Assembly: GCA_033182465.1 (NCBI GenBank)
Contig: CP137318.1
Coordinates: forward strand, 2,790,001 to 2,854,000
Length of the DNA: 64,000 nucleotides
Reading direction: 5' to 3'
Source of the DNA: Sanghuangporus weigelae
Taxonomy: Eukaryota; Basidiomycota; Agaricomycetes; Hymenochaetales; Hymenochaetaceae
Each line of letters begins with the position of its first letter. Positions within the stretch are counted from its first letter, which is position 1. Of the stretch, positions 12,029 to 23,894 are shown piece after piece. A model generated the notes under the pieces. The model was not told where the DNA came from. It ran no database searches and worked only from the letters and a program-made list of their open reading frames with translations. The position numbers and the translations under genes are program-made.

Positions 12029-12992
12029 CTATAAGCCCTGGATGTTTTTGAATAGAGAAGGAAAGTCCGATTTGCACTCTAGTTTCTCTTGTGATTTCGA
12101 AAAGACGGCCTCGAAAGCTTCTTGAGCCTGTTCAGTCTAGAACGGAGTTAACGTCAGAAAGGATACATGACGAGGCAATAGTAACGAACCTCTTCATCGC
12201 AATACTCTAAATCTTCCCAAGATTCATCCTCTTCTACTCGAAGTACGTGCAACATTTCGCGACGTGCCGCAGTAAGCCCACCTGTTATTGACTGGGCGCC
12301 TTTATCATCTGCTTTTCTAATTGATACAGTCACATCTCTCCCTTCGCCTGTCGACTTTATTTCTTTTTTCACAGCCACTGGAGGATTGGGCTCGTCGGGA
12401 TCAGGAGGTGGCCCTTCATCTGACTCTGATTCATCGTCAGCACCGGTTTTCGTCCGCCGACTTTTACGGTTGAGTACATCCATGTATGTTAGCGTTGGCC
12501 TGAGTTGATGTGTTTGGCTTACTGGATGAAGGTGGAGATGACCTAGTCAAAGAGATTAATCCAAGCTTTTTCGGCGTACTATAAATTCAACGTACCATCG
12601 CGAACAATACCAAGCATATAGGTACCTCTTTCTGGAATCCGTTCGCTCTTCAAACGCACCTCAGAGAGGCGTTGGTCCGTACTGGACTGCCTCCCCTTCT
12701 TCGACTCCGAATTCTTCTCTGCATCGTCGCTTGCCCGCGCTTGACCAAGTTCTTGTGATCGATCCTTATTCCATACTTCCGGACGAGTATCGACTGGTAC
12801 ATGTACCTCAAGCCTAGCTGCCTTTGCTTTGATTCGTGCGCGGATTTTCTTTCCGCTTTGCGCTGCAGAAGGTGGGACTTGCAAAGGACGAGTGAGAAGC
12901 GGGAATTGGTGAAGATGAATATTCGGAGAGAGGGCGGTTGAGAGATGAATCGGCAATACAGCTACTACCGGGTCGTCTGCAGGTCCAGGCAT
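12029..12992 (-). CDS. RPC37: RNA polymerase III subunit Rpc37/RPC5
   Basis: Rpc37 (RPC5) forms the TFIIF-like heterodimer with Rpc53 in RNA polymerase III and acts in termination and reinitiation. The N-terminal exon has the family pattern 'DDPVVAVLPIHLSTAL', 'LHQFPLLTRPLQVPP' and 'ARLEVHVPVDTRPEVWN', then 'RIPERGTYMLGIVRDG'. Later exons give a Lys/Glu-rich linker and the C-terminal 'WEDLEYCDEE' before 'TEQAQEAFEAVFSKS'. The stop is at 12029-12031. The true ATG is 12992; a TTG-led frame extends further but has no ATG. It ends 114 nt from the convergent membrane-protein gene. Confidence 0.88.
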
Positions 12993-13199
12993 GTTCGTGT
13001 TCAAGTAGTTAGTTTATTATTCAAGCATTTGAAAAACAATAAAATAAATTGATATGGCAGTGACATGCCTGCCATACGTGGACGGTGGACGTCACGGGCA
13101 CCGCCGCGCTGCTTGTCTCCATCCACTATCATCCACGCACGCTCAAGTGTGTTCTATATCCCGCCCTCCCTCTGTTCCTCTTCTTCATTCAGACTCGTC

Positions 13200-14295
13200 A
13201 TGGCTGAAAGTGCTTCTGGTCCTTCGGACAAGTCTGTCCAGGTTAAGCTCGTCTTACTAGGTACGTTTGCTCATGCACGGGAGGAATTGTTATTTGAGTC
13301 ATCACAACGTGGCCGTAACACTCGTATCATAACTACGGATATAATTTCAAGACTTGCTTGTTGATAATTTGATACTGTAGGCGAGGCAGCAGTTGGAAAA
13401 TCTTCCGTAGTACTGCGTTTTGTATGTCTCGGTTGCTTCGAGTTTCTGGTCGCCGAATGCTCAACTATTCCATTCATCTTTAGGTCTCCAACGAGTTCCA
13501 GCCGAACAAGGAGCCGACTATTGGTGCTGCATTCCTTACCCAGAAATGCCGTCTTGAAGATCGTGTCCTACGATATGAGATCTGGGATACAGCGGGTCAG
13601 GAGCGTTTCCATTCCCTTGCCGTGAGTCATCTTTGCGGTTGTTACCCTAGTCAACTTTGAAACCATCATCTCACCTCATCTCGTTATGTCCCTTTGGTAG
13701 CCAATGTACTACCGTAATGCACAAGCAGCAGTGGTAGTCTATGATATCACGAAAGCGTCGAGTCTAGAGAAAGCCAAGTCGTGGGTAAAAGAACTCCAAC
13801 GACAGGCGAACCCGAATATCGTCATTGCACTCGCCGGCAATAAGCTTGATCTCGTACAACCCAAATCACCCGCTCCGAATGGTACGTCTGACCCTGAAGA
13901 CGAGCCTGACGATGCTACCGCCACCCCAGGCGAGGCTGGTGTTGCTGACTCGGAAGTCCCACGGGCGGTACCCACGGAAGAGGCTCAGGCGTACGCTCAG
14001 GAGGCTGGCTTACTTTTCTTCGAAACTAGCGCAAAGACAGGAGAGGGTGTCGTAGAACTTTTCACCGAAATTGGTACGTCGTCGGCCGTTACCATCTCCT
14101 AAATGCATGCATTGCATCTCATTAACTTAAAAAAATATCTCAATTGTAGCCAAGAAGATTCCTATCGAGCATATCCTGGCTTCGAGTCGTGGGGCAGGGC
14201 GAAATGGCGGTCCGTCCGGGAGAGGGTCTGCAAACCAACAAGGCGTAAACCTGGAAGAGAGCGCTGCCAAGGGCAAAGATGCTTGCAATTGTTGA
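13200..14295 (+). CDS. YPT5: Rab5-type small GTPase (Ypt5/Vps21) with acidic insert
   Basis: A Rab GTPase of early endosomes. Five exons (13200-13260, 13381-13421, 13484-13621, 13701-14073, 14150-14295) sum to 759 nt, 252 aa. The P-loop 'GEAAVGKSS' is split by the first intron, followed by '[19 protein letters not shown]' (switch I), '[20 protein letters not shown]' (switch II; a Rab5 hallmark), 'GNKLDL' (G4) and 'ETSAKTGEG' (G5). The C-terminus is Cys-Asn-Cys, a prenylation signal for two geranylgeranyl groups. Between G4 and G5 there is an extra acidic, Pro/Ala-rich stretch of about 40 residues, which explains the size compared with the usual 200-220 aa. All GTP-binding motifs are intact. 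Confidence 0.95.
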
Positions 14296-14590
14296 GATCT
14301 ACCTACAGTCTACGTGTCCCCTTTTTTTCACTATCCGTGATATGATATGACGATCTTCCCCATCCTACACGCCTCCCCTCTTTTCTCCCACTACGATATT
14401 ATATTTAGTTCTGGTATAAGATTACCATCTGTATTTCACTTTCTTTTCTGATACTTTGAAGTCATGCTCTTACAGAGGATAAAAGATCTGCGTTTTGTAA
14501 GGAACCAAGTACTATCAATAAATATTCAAAGGTAATGACAATGTCAGTATAGATGGAAGAAGAATTGTCACGGAGGCTTCATCAAATTGA

Positions 14591-16806
14591 TCAATGTGAA
14601 TGCGACTGATTAGTGACGGAAGGCACGAGGTCGACATACGGCGGCGGGCCGCTCACGGGCTCCGTCTCGCCTGGTGTCGCAGGGTTCAAATACGGAGGTG
14701 GCGCATGAGACGGCGATATTCCGGATGCGTCCTCGGGTAGACTAGGCCTCCTATTCGAAACATCCAACACGGCCGGCGCATCAGACAGAGGCAAGACTCT
14801 GGCCATCGGCGAATCACCGGGAGGAGGTGGTGTCCTGGGTGCAAGCGCGGTCGTGCGGAAGTCAGGGTTCAGGATGGACGGTGGTGGGTCGGAGTCGGGA
14901 TTACGCGAGCGGAACTCGGAGTCGATCGAGGGAGGCGGGTCAGATGGATCGTCCATCGGTGGTGGCGGGGGCGGCAGAAGGTCGTCCCGACCTTGCGAGC
15001 GAGACATCTCCGCATGCTCTTCCAGAACGAGGTTAAGCGCATCCATGGCGCGTTCAGGTTGGTTGACAAAGCCTGCGAGACTGGTCACATTTGCGTCGCC
15101 CGCTGCCATTTCAAGAGAAGGCGGCGGCGTAGACGAGCGCATGACGTCGGAATGTCCATCGTACACCTCCGAAGCTGGGAATCCGAACAATACACCCTCA
15201 CCTTCGACGCTCGACTCCCGGCGCGGAAGTGGCTGTATATTCTCTGCGGCGGGGTGATCCTCAGAAGGAACAATAATCTCAGATTCGGACTCAAAGAAGG
15301 TCGGAAGCCGAGATGTTGATGCTTCGCCAACAGAGAAGAATGGTGGAGGTGCCTCCTCGAAGGGGGGTGGAGCCAATGCACTTGGGCCAGCCTGGGTCTC
15401 ATGCTCGGCCGTGTAAATGTCCGAGTCCTCCCGTCTTACCGTCTTCACTGGAGGACGGTCATGCTTCTTCATGTACGCCATATCAAACGAAGGGTCGATC
15501 TCCGGCAAAGGCGCAGGAGGAGGCAAGATCGTCACCGGTAAGACAAGCGCAAAAATCCGTTCAGAGCGTGTCGAAACATGTAGAAATGTCACACGGACTT
15601 GTACTCGGAATTCGATCGTATGCAGGACAGACGACTGCGAGATGGACGCGCATTGAGGATCGTCATCCACAAAGGTATTCTCAGGTTCAGGAAACTGTGC
15701 GCCATTTCTGTCAGGAGAGGAGCTAGGGAAGCTGCTGCGTAGAACGAGTCTGAGCTTCACAGACTTGGTTGTATGGAAACGGCATGAGCTCCCGGATCGG
15801 GCAAGGATGGTTTCGTTTGGAAAGTAAGGACCACCGAACGAGACGGGTACCGTCGAAGTGGATGCCGCGTATGAGAACTCCGCACTAGGGGGGATCTCGC
15901 TACTTGATACAGTATCAGTGTCATCGTCGTCATCATCTGAAGGTGAATCTTCATCAATATCATTCGCGGTGGTCCCATTGACGGATAACCCTTCTAAACT
16001 TTGCACCTTCACTGTACGGATGAGTTCCGCTCGAACACTTCTCAGTGTGAAGCCATGATCCAAGATGACACTTCGATCGGGAGGCGGGATAGTGACATAC
16101 ACAGGAATAGGCTCGTCCACTCTGTATGTGGTTCTGCCAAGCTCAACCTTTACGGGTGTGGGATTGTTCAACGAGACAGAGTGGGGCGAAACCTCACAAC
16201 GCGAAAGATGTGATGTGAATCTTCTTGTGTGAATTGTGATGCTGTGGGACAGAACAGGGAGCGACGCGTCTGATGTCTTCAAAGTAGCTGTTAAGACATG
16301 CGACAATGAGGATCGTCCAGTGTGCAGGCATTGTGGGGTATCCGGAGTAAGCGGAATCGAGAATGGGATGGAAGATGCCATCACAAACGTATTTGACCCA
16401 GACGGTCCATCGCGAGAATATAGATTCACAGAAGTTGAGTTCAGCTCAACGTAGTGCTTCCCATCCGACTCGGACGAGGTCAGGGTGACTGTTCTTTGAT
16501 GTGGACAGATGAGCTTTGAAACGAGTTAATTTGAGTCGAATGGAACCAAACGTACAAGCTTTCCCAAAGATGTAAGGGTACACCCTTTATTTGCAATTCA
16601 CCTTCAATCGCCGCCCGCTCGCCATTAGCGCCGAGGAAGCCCTTCTGGAAGTGAGTCGCATTGCCTGATGGACAGATGACGAGCTGCGCGTCGTTGGGGA
16701 CGAAAGTAGCGCCGTCGCTGGAAGACGGCGGTTCATACTGAAGAGAGACTAGCTCATCGTGCTGGCCCTGGTCATAGGTCGGAGGAGGAGCAGAGGGGAC
16801 AGACAT
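14591..16806 (-). CDS. alpha-arrestin-like trafficking adaptor
   Basis: Two exons (16806-16556 and 16493-14591) sum to 2154 nt, 717 aa. The N-terminal half resembles an arrestin fold: 'EGELQIKGVPLHLWESLTV', 'HTRRFTSHLSRCEVSPHSVS', 'PTPVKVELGRTTYRVDEPIP' and 'LRSVRAELIRTVKV', followed by beta-rich segments. The C-terminal 250 residues are Pro/Ser/Glu-rich and disordered. Several PY-type motifs are visible: 'PPTY' near the N-terminus and two 'PPPY' near the C-terminus ('HAPPPYLNPA', 'SGPPPYVDLV'). Fungal alpha-arrestins use PY motifs to recruit the Rsp5/Nedd4 ubiquitin ligase to plasma-membrane cargo, so a role in transporter endocytosis is inferred. The exact orthologue cannot be named. Confidence 0.75.
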
Positions 16807-17411
16807 CTAGTGCATACAAAGATGGAGGCAGGAGGGAAAAGGGAAGATGGGCGCATATACACAGCAGAAATGATCAGAACAGCCTCTGCGCCAGCCAGCG
16901 ACTTCCTTATGCGGAAGGAGTGCGAGTGCGCGTCCAAGCAAGACATCCCAGTACAGTAGTACGCGTCAGCAGCAATTTTGGCGACATCATTGCTGAAATC
17001 ACCAATAATGAGAAGGTGCTTCTGTGAGGTCGAGCAGTCGTGGTCAGATGCATGACGACGACAAATAAGGAGCCAATACATGTACTGTACTGCGATGTCT
17101 CTCTTGTAAAGCTGCGGGTCAGATGTTACTCGGACAACTTTCGGTAAAACGCAGCAGTTGAGTATATTGAACTTATATATAGCATACAACTCATGAAAGT
17201 AGTCGATATGTTGTTGGAACACGTAAAATGGCCGAAAAAGACAAGAGAAAATGTGATCTGCTGTATTACTCTATTTGTCCACGCCTTAGAGAGCATCCGC
17301 ATCCATCATCACCCGACGCTGTGGTTGGCAACGAGCTCGCTCAATCGCTTTCGCAGAGTCCAGCGCTAAGATAGCGACGCTGGTCGTGGGCTTCCCTTGC
17401 AAGAAGGGGAC
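16807..17411. promoter_or_regulatory. divergent intergenic region, arrestin / SWI1
   Basis: 605 nt between divergent starts. A 157-codon minus-strand open frame (17222-16749) runs into the arrestin start in another frame. It shows no domain, so I read it as chance. The segment should hold both promoters and leaders. Confidence 0.35.
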
Positions 17412-20337
17412 ATGAATATGAACATGAACATGAACCGGGGAATGTTGTGTGTGACTTTGCTTTATCTCATTTATTTATTGTCGGCTCCTCACCCTTTTCT
17501 CCGAACAGTCCCAGTCCTGGTCCTACTTCGCCATCCGAGCACTCCTCGTCCACTAATATAAATCCTTTTCCACCCTCTTTTCCCTCCCAAGATGCCGCTC
17601 TTTTCAATGGCCTCGACGCCTCCTCATCAAAACAACTCGCTGCTCTCGCCGCCGCCGCAAACGCCCGTCGCGCACAGGCCCAGGCTCAAGCAGCCCACGG
17701 CGGGCCATCCTCGGCTAACTTCGTCGGAGGAATAACCCCATCCCAATCATTCCGTCAGGATCAGCTCCAGTCCTTCCCACCTTCTGCCATCGTCAATCAG
17801 CAGACCTCTTTCCCCTCCGCCGGTCTGCCGCCCTCAGGTCCGCCCAACATGCAGCCGAGCATCCCGCCCCAGGCAAACCAGTTCGCTCAGCGCCAACAGC
17901 TCACACAGCAACAGGCTGTCGCTCTCAACAAGAACCGCAGGATGAGCTTTTTGCAAGGTCTGAACCGCGTCATGGCTTCGCGGGGCATGCCGCTTCCGAG
18001 CGGTATAACGGGCGTAGAGTCGGGATATGACCCGACAGCGCCGTCGCCTTGGAGCAACGTTGAGCCCGCGTCTGAACCGGGTGGAGTCAAGCTTGCCGGA
18101 AAAGATATTGACTTATATAGGCTTTGGGGCATGGTCGTTTCGCTCGGAGGAGCCACCAGGGTCCACCAGCAGGGCGCTTGGGCCCAGATAGCTCTACAGT
18201 ATGATTTACCTCAGCAGCTCCCACATCCGCAGGAGAGCGGCAATACGTCAACAGCTATAGCCCTCGCCCAGCTGTATGTGAAACTGCTCGGACCATTTGA
18301 AGAAGCCTATCTGAGAGGATTGTCGGATGCGCAGCGCCAGAGCTTGGCACAGCGGGGTGGACTTCCTGTTCCTGCATCTGCGTCTTTTCACGGTCAAAAC
18401 ATGTCCCCTCCCGGCTCGTCGGGAAGCTCAGCACAGATCCAGCCTCCCGCGGGTGCAGATATCTCAGCCAATCTGCCCTCTTCTGGTACTGCTTCCTCAG
18501 AAATTGATTCTGATGCTGAAGCGCGGAAACGGAAGATGGACGAGAGTGCTGGCAATATTGAAGACAGCAATGGAAAACGGAGGAGAACAGGTGTGTATTT
18601 GAAGCCTCTCTCGTTTTTCCGCACTCATGAAGAAGACGCTAAATTAATCAATCACCAGATCCCGAATCTTCTGAGCTATCGGTAACTACCAGGAACCTGT
18701 CACCAGAAATATAAGTACTAATAATCATTGCTCTTCTCTAGCACAACGCTCCTGAATCTGTACCACACTCTCAAATGTCTGCCTCATCAACTTCCGCTAC
18801 TCGCATCAAAGCACGCAGAAAGATCGAATATGTGCCCCTTGCAAGGGAAATCGATACAGCAGGAGGACGTGACCTCGCTGCAATTCAAAATGAACTCCAA
18901 CGACTAGCACGAGGCCAACTCCTTCGCGATATTAACGAGTGGGGGAAAGTCTACGTCGACGCTCTGACCATGTCTATCCGCTCCCGTCTGTCCGTCGAGC
19001 TGTCCTACGGTCTCACGACACTCATCATTCTTTCAACCATGCGCAGTCAAGGTCATGACACTGGGTTTGTAATTGCGCAATGCGGAGAGCTATTGGACGA
19101 GATACTGGATCTGCTCGAGGACCTTTCTTTCCCGAACGGAACGGATTCTGAGACTCTTTTCGATCATGACGAAATAGTCACGAACCGTCAGCTGGTTGGC
19201 ATGGCTCATGAAGAAGCCTCTTCTCCATTCGCGTCGGAGAAGAGGCGACAAGGCGATTACGATCCTTCGGTGGAAGGACCTATGCAGCGACGTGGTGACC
19301 TTATACGACTCATCTTGAACATCCTTCGCAACCTGAGCGCGGTTACGGACAATCAGGTGTTCATGGCACGGCACCCAATTCTGATCGACCTTATTTTACG
19401 TCTCACATCTATTCGGTCGTCAGAAGAACGGCCACCATCGGCGGCGTCTGATGCGCTAACTCTACCAGACCTTATCGTAGTCAGAAAAGATGTTTTGAGC
19501 ATGCTTGTCAACCTTGGTGGTGCTATTTCTCTGTCTCCTTCCGCATCATCATCAGAGGCCCCTCCAATCACCGGGGTGTCAAGTCGAAGAGCTCGACTTA
19601 TCTTCGAGCTCATCGCTTCCTATTTGGTTGATCCGATCGAGGCTGTAAGCCCATTTGCCTGGGTATTGCAGTCCGGAACTATGACAACTCCATCTATTCG
19701 AGCGCCTCTCTTGCCAGACGCCGCGTTGGAAGTTTTCACCCGCGTCAGCCAACCAGACTCTAATCGACGCGTCATTTCTCGTAATGTGCCCCTCCAGCAG
19801 CAGTGGAACTTATTTGAAGCGCTCGTACACCGCTTGCCGAGCTCAGATAGCGATTACAAGCTGATAGTTGGACGTGACGAATCGTGGATGAGTTATCTGG
19901 AGAAACTCGTGCTAAGCTTGTATTCACTCGCTTTCTTAATGCCTCCGGGGCTGAAGAAGCGAGTAAAGGAAGATCGGGGTCTCAGCTTTGCGAAGGTCAT
20001 GCTCCGCTTCGTGAAGCGCGTCATGGGTGGTGGACCGGCTCAGGCGGAGTTACGCTTGCATTTCTCACACTGCGTCCGCCGCGCGATCGAGACTATGAAA
20101 GTGATCGATGACGGGGAAGACTCTTTTGATGTCGCGCAGCCGAGCGTGCCCACGCTGTCTTTTGGTGTTGGCTACGGGGAAGCTGCAGATGCGAAGGTAG
20201 AAAGAGGCGACGGTCTTCTTGGAGGTCATGAGGACGAAATATTATGGTCCGTCATGTTGCAGCGTGAGATGGACGACATCATGTTCTCGGAACTGGAGAG
20301 CCTCGCCCGAGTCGACAGGGAAGTGCGTGTGTTCTGA
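17412..20337 (+). CDS. SWI1: SWI/SNF chromatin-remodelling subunit Swi1 (ARID)
   Basis: Swi1 is the ARID-bearing subunit of SWI/SNF. Four exons (17412-17443, 17509-18590, 18659-18681, 18742-20337) sum to 2733 nt, 910 aa. The start is inferred: a 32-nt first exon reads Met-Asn repeats and splices in phase to a Pro/Ser/Gln-rich activation-like region. The ARID domain spans about residues 175-290: 'MSFLQGLNRVMASRGMPLP', 'IDLYRLWGMVVSLGGATRVH', 'WAQIALQYDLP' and 'LYVKLLGPFEEAYL'. A 23-nt microexon joins 'KRRRT' to 'HNAPESVPHS'. The C-terminal half begins 'RRKIEYVPLAREIDTAGGRD' and is an alpha-helical repeat-like region typical of fungal Swi1. The first exon is the least certain part. Confidence 0.9.
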
Positions 20338-20598
20338 TCTGAACTATGCCCTCGTGTTACGCTGTTCAGTTGCTTTCAAAACACTATGTAGGACTTGGCA
20401 TTCGTTATATGTACTGTATAGATGTTTGCTTATAATATACTTTCCCTGGTTCATCGAATTTATCTGGATATTGAATGACTTTCGGCAGATTTTCCCATCC
20501 AAGAGTCGGCTAAACAACGTGGTAAATGTGTGATATTAGATTCCGCAGCTCATTCACATAAGTCCTATATATAAATAGCGCAGAGAAGTCCGGTGTAA

Positions 20599-21290
20599 TC
20601 AGGAGAAATACCACAACAATACATAAACGCCTATAAGCCCAAGTAGAACCTTCGCTTGCGGAGTGAGATTAATGATACCTCCCGCGCCAATATTTGGACC
20701 TGGTTCGCCGCCGAGCGTCTGGCCTTTGCCAGAGAACGGTGTTGTCCCCCCTACTGTACCAGCTGCATACTCGTTGACAGCCGCGGTCAATCTTCTCGGA
20801 TCAGCGCCCTGGATTTCATGAACTTTCTCTCCGCCTCGTATGAACACAAATGTAGGCCTAATTTGATTCAATTCAAATAAATGGATGCGGGGAGAAAGAA
20901 GGGAGTAAACAAACTCCCTTACATTGCACGTATGCCATACTTCTGCGCCACGTCTGTTCCTACGTCCACGTCGCACTTGACGAAGTTGACGTTCGACTTC
21001 TCTTTTGCGAGCGCGAGGAAGGTCGGCGCGATCATTTTGCATGGCCCACACCTAGAACCAAAATATACTTGCTTCAGTCGTTGTCGTCTCTCAGAGAACA
21101 GAACGGAAGCTCGACTACACTGACCAGGTGGCGTGAAAGTCAATGACCTATACAGACACACGCAAGTCAGTAAGCTTGGAAAGAATGTCAGTCAGTTGTC
21201 ATATGAGCATACCGTCAGTTGGTTCGGAGATTTGGCGAGAATGCCATTGAGCTGGAGTAGGGAAGTCACTTCGGTTATGTTTTCGGACAT
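20599..21290 (-). CDS. membrane-anchored thioredoxin
   Basis: Small introns split this gene. Exon 1 encodes 'MSENITEVTSLLQLNGILAK'. The active site WCGPC is assembled across an intron ('VIDFHAT' + 'WCGPCKM'), and the following exon gives 'FVKCDVDVGTDVAQKYGIRA'. The cis-Pro segment 'MPTFVFIRGGEKV' comes after another intron. After the thioredoxin fold (about 105 residues) there is a Gly/Thr-rich linker, then a C-terminal hydrophobic helix ('VLLGLIGVYVLLWYF') at the very end. That makes it a tail-anchored thioredoxin that would expose its redox domain to the cytosol. Classical cytosolic thioredoxins lack this tail. The start codon at 21290 is the first ATG in frame. Confidence 0.88.
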
Positions 21291-21562
21291 CTTCAGTGTC
21301 AATGGTTCGATGGTAGCTCCCGCTCGCTCGAGTGCTTCATCATAACGAACGATTCACGTGATGCGAATTGTGCTAAATAAACAGCGTGTTGCATAGGGTG
21401 TAAGACAAATTTTGCAACGCTCTTATGTTATGTTCATTATAGAGATTGATCACGATAGATAAATATTATATTCGATAATCCAAGAGTTCCTTTTACTTTA
21501 TTTCTCATATTCATCATACAAAATTATACGCAAAAGTCAACACCGGGTTCATTCACAGAAGC

Positions 21563-22117
21563 TTATGCACTTGTGAATTCCTCGTAGTATGCCAAGGTCG
21601 GTCCCTGGAGCATCATGAGTAGTCAGTGAAAGGGATACAAGAACTCTGCTTACTCCCTCAGTAATTTCGGGCACCGCAGCTATAAGGGCTTTGAATTGTT
21701 CGCCTTCAAAGTGTCTGTTTGGACTGATTAGTATACTCCGTATGGACTTCTGATATGATGTAGACTGACTTCGCGATAGCAGCCTTGTCAGCGTATCTGT
21801 AAACATGCATGCATATGCTCAGTCAGGCGAATGGCTGATTAGGGGAATAAACACGACCGTACTCTTCGAAGACGACGAATTTGTCACCATATCTCGATGT
21901 ACGGAACGTGAGACATCCAGGCTCTCCGTCAGAGTTAGAAAACTTGTGAATGGCTTTCAGATAACGCTGAAGGTCGTCGCCCTTTCCAGGCTTGGCGCTT
22001 AACTGGGAAAACTCGTTGGTGAGACTGCGGTGCATATAGCCAACTTATGAGACGGTCACGGCATACGTGCGCAACCAAAATGACTTTATTCGGAAATGCG
22101 TCTGGAGTGCTGGCCAT
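21563..22117 (-). CDS. ABM-domain (antibiotic biosynthesis monooxygenase-like) small protein
   Basis: A protein of roughly 107 aa in several small exons. Exon 1 gives 'MASTPDAFPNKVILVAH'. Exon 2 gives 'LSAKPGKGDDLQRYLKAIHK' and 'EPGCLTFRTSRYGDKFVVFE'. Later exons give 'YADKAAIAKHFEGEQFKAL' and the end 'TLAYYEEFTSA'. The pattern of a beta strand, helix with 'KPGKGDDLQRYL', the 'EPGCLTFRTSR' strand, 'FVVFEEY', and the 'HFEGEQFKAL' helix is that of the dimeric alpha-beta barrel ABM family (YgiN-like). Members act as quinol monooxygenases or heme-binding proteins; the substrate here is not evident. Confidence 0.8.
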
Positions 22118-22295
22118 GGCTTTATCCTACTGATTTTGCCGCGCTGGTAGTCACTGTTGAGGCTCTGTGAGAGAGCTGGTGTGGTGGAGAAGTCTGCTGA
22201 GCACCCATTTTATCGAGCAGGTGATTGCGTCCTTTACCGGAATGGTGCACGTCGATCCGTCTGATCGGATTGGTGCGACTTTTCCATGAACCTCG

Positions 22296-23816
22296 ATGTC
22301 CGACGCTGCAGGGCCTTCGACGCCGAGCTCCCGCAAAAGGTCAAAATGGGACGTAACAGACGATGATAATCCGTCTCCGAAGCAAGAGCAGAGCCTCATA
22401 AAAAAGCGGCCAAAAGTCAAGAACATCAGGATACACGAACCAGACCAACTTCGTCCGCCCAACAAACCTCCTCTGCTTGCGGGCAAGTCACTACTGTCGC
22501 ATAGCAAATATGTTCCTCCACGTACACATCACCCGCCTCTGACTTCGTCGCGATCTGTCTACTCGTATGAGCGACTAAACCAGATCGAAGAAGGGTCCTA
22601 CGGTATCGTGTTCCGTGCAAAGGACAAGCAAACCGGCGACATCGTCGCGCTCAAGAAGCTCAAACTCGACGAAGAGAAATACGGCTTTCCAATAACGGCT
22701 CTGCGGGAAATAAATGCGCTTATAGCGTGCAGACATGAAAACGTTGTCGGTATCCGAGAGATAGTCGTCGGAGAAACATTAACTCAGTGCGTGCGTCGTT
22801 GCCTCGTTTCGTGCCGTAACAAAAGGGCATCACACAGGATCGCATGTTGCCATCGCGTACCGAGCTAGAGTGTATATTGTCATGGACTTCGTGGAACACG
22901 ATCTCAAGTCATTGCTTACCCTCATGCCCCAACCTTTCCTCCAATCCGAGATCAAAACTCTCATGCGTCAACTGCTATCTGCGGTGGCACATTGCCACAA
23001 GAACTGGATTCTGCATCGTGATCTGAAGACGAGCAATTTGCTCATGAACAATCGCGGTACCATCAAGGTTGCAGATTTTGGTCTTGCTCGGCGATATGGT
23101 GATCCTGTCGGCCTAGGTGGTATGACTCAACTTGTAGTGACCTTATGGTACAGGTACGTTCTTTTATCCTGTCTGTTCGTCTGACTATTCAGTTCCCTAT
23201 TGCAGAGCTCCCGAAATACTTCTCGGTGCGACTACGTACTCGACTGCTGTTGACATGTGGTCTGTAGGATGTATTTTCGGCGAACTGCTTCTGAAAGAAC
23301 CCGTCTTCCCCGGAAAGAACGAAATGGAGCAGCTCTCTTTGATTTTCAAATTACTCGGCCCTCCGACGCAACTATCATGGCCGGGTTATGCAGGCCTCCC
23401 TCTGTCGAAATCTCTTAACTTGCCTATAGCGCATGCCCCTCAGTTCCGCCAGAGATTTACTTACATGACAGTCGCGGGAATCGACCTCTTGTCACGATTA
23501 TTGACATATGATCCCGATAAAAGGATTACCGCAGAGGAAGCGCTGCAGCATCCGTACTTCAGGTTAGTGGAGTCAGAGAATATGAACAGTAAACATACTA
23601 ACAGGATGGTATGGCAGCGAATCGCCTCCACCGAAGCATCCAGACCTGTTCAGTTCTTTCCCTTCTGTAGCAGCTGGCGAAAAGTAAGTCCGACTTGTTC
23701 TTCCTATGAACATCAGTTAATCTATTTGCACCAGGCCACGAAAGAAGCCAGACAGCCCTGCTGCGCCTCACGGAGCCGCCAAATATCAATTGCTCACTGA
23801 ACTAGACTTACCGTGA
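22296..23816 (+). CDS. CDK11: cyclin-dependent kinase 11 (PITSLRE-type)
   Basis: A CDK with a basic, disordered N-terminal extension of about 90 residues. The kinase starts at '[20 protein letters not shown]' (P-loop), followed by 'IVALKKLKL' (catalytic Lys) and '[13 protein letters not shown]', which replaces PSTAIRE and is close to the PITSLRE of CDK11. The next exons carry '[15 protein letters not shown]', the catalytic loop '[10 protein letters not shown]', 'DFGLARRYG', '[20 protein letters not shown]' and '[20 protein letters not shown]'. All catalytic residues are present. Human CDK11 acts in splicing and transcription with cyclin L; a similar role is inferred. The intron after 'VGETLTQ' (about 22787) has an uncertain acceptor. 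The stop is at 23814-23816. Confidence 0.9.
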
Positions 23817-23894
23817 CCTGTTTTTTGTTTACTCCTCTTGCGCTTTGCCTTCGATACATTTAATATAATGTATTTGTTTTCTGTACACATATGG

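Noticed and set aside
14827-15402. Several open frames antisense to the arrestin tail
   Set aside because: Low-complexity coding DNA gives chance open frames on the other strand.
16749-17222. 157-codon minus-strand frame upstream of the arrestin gene
   Set aside because: Runs into the arrestin first exon in a different frame and shows no domain or splice continuity.
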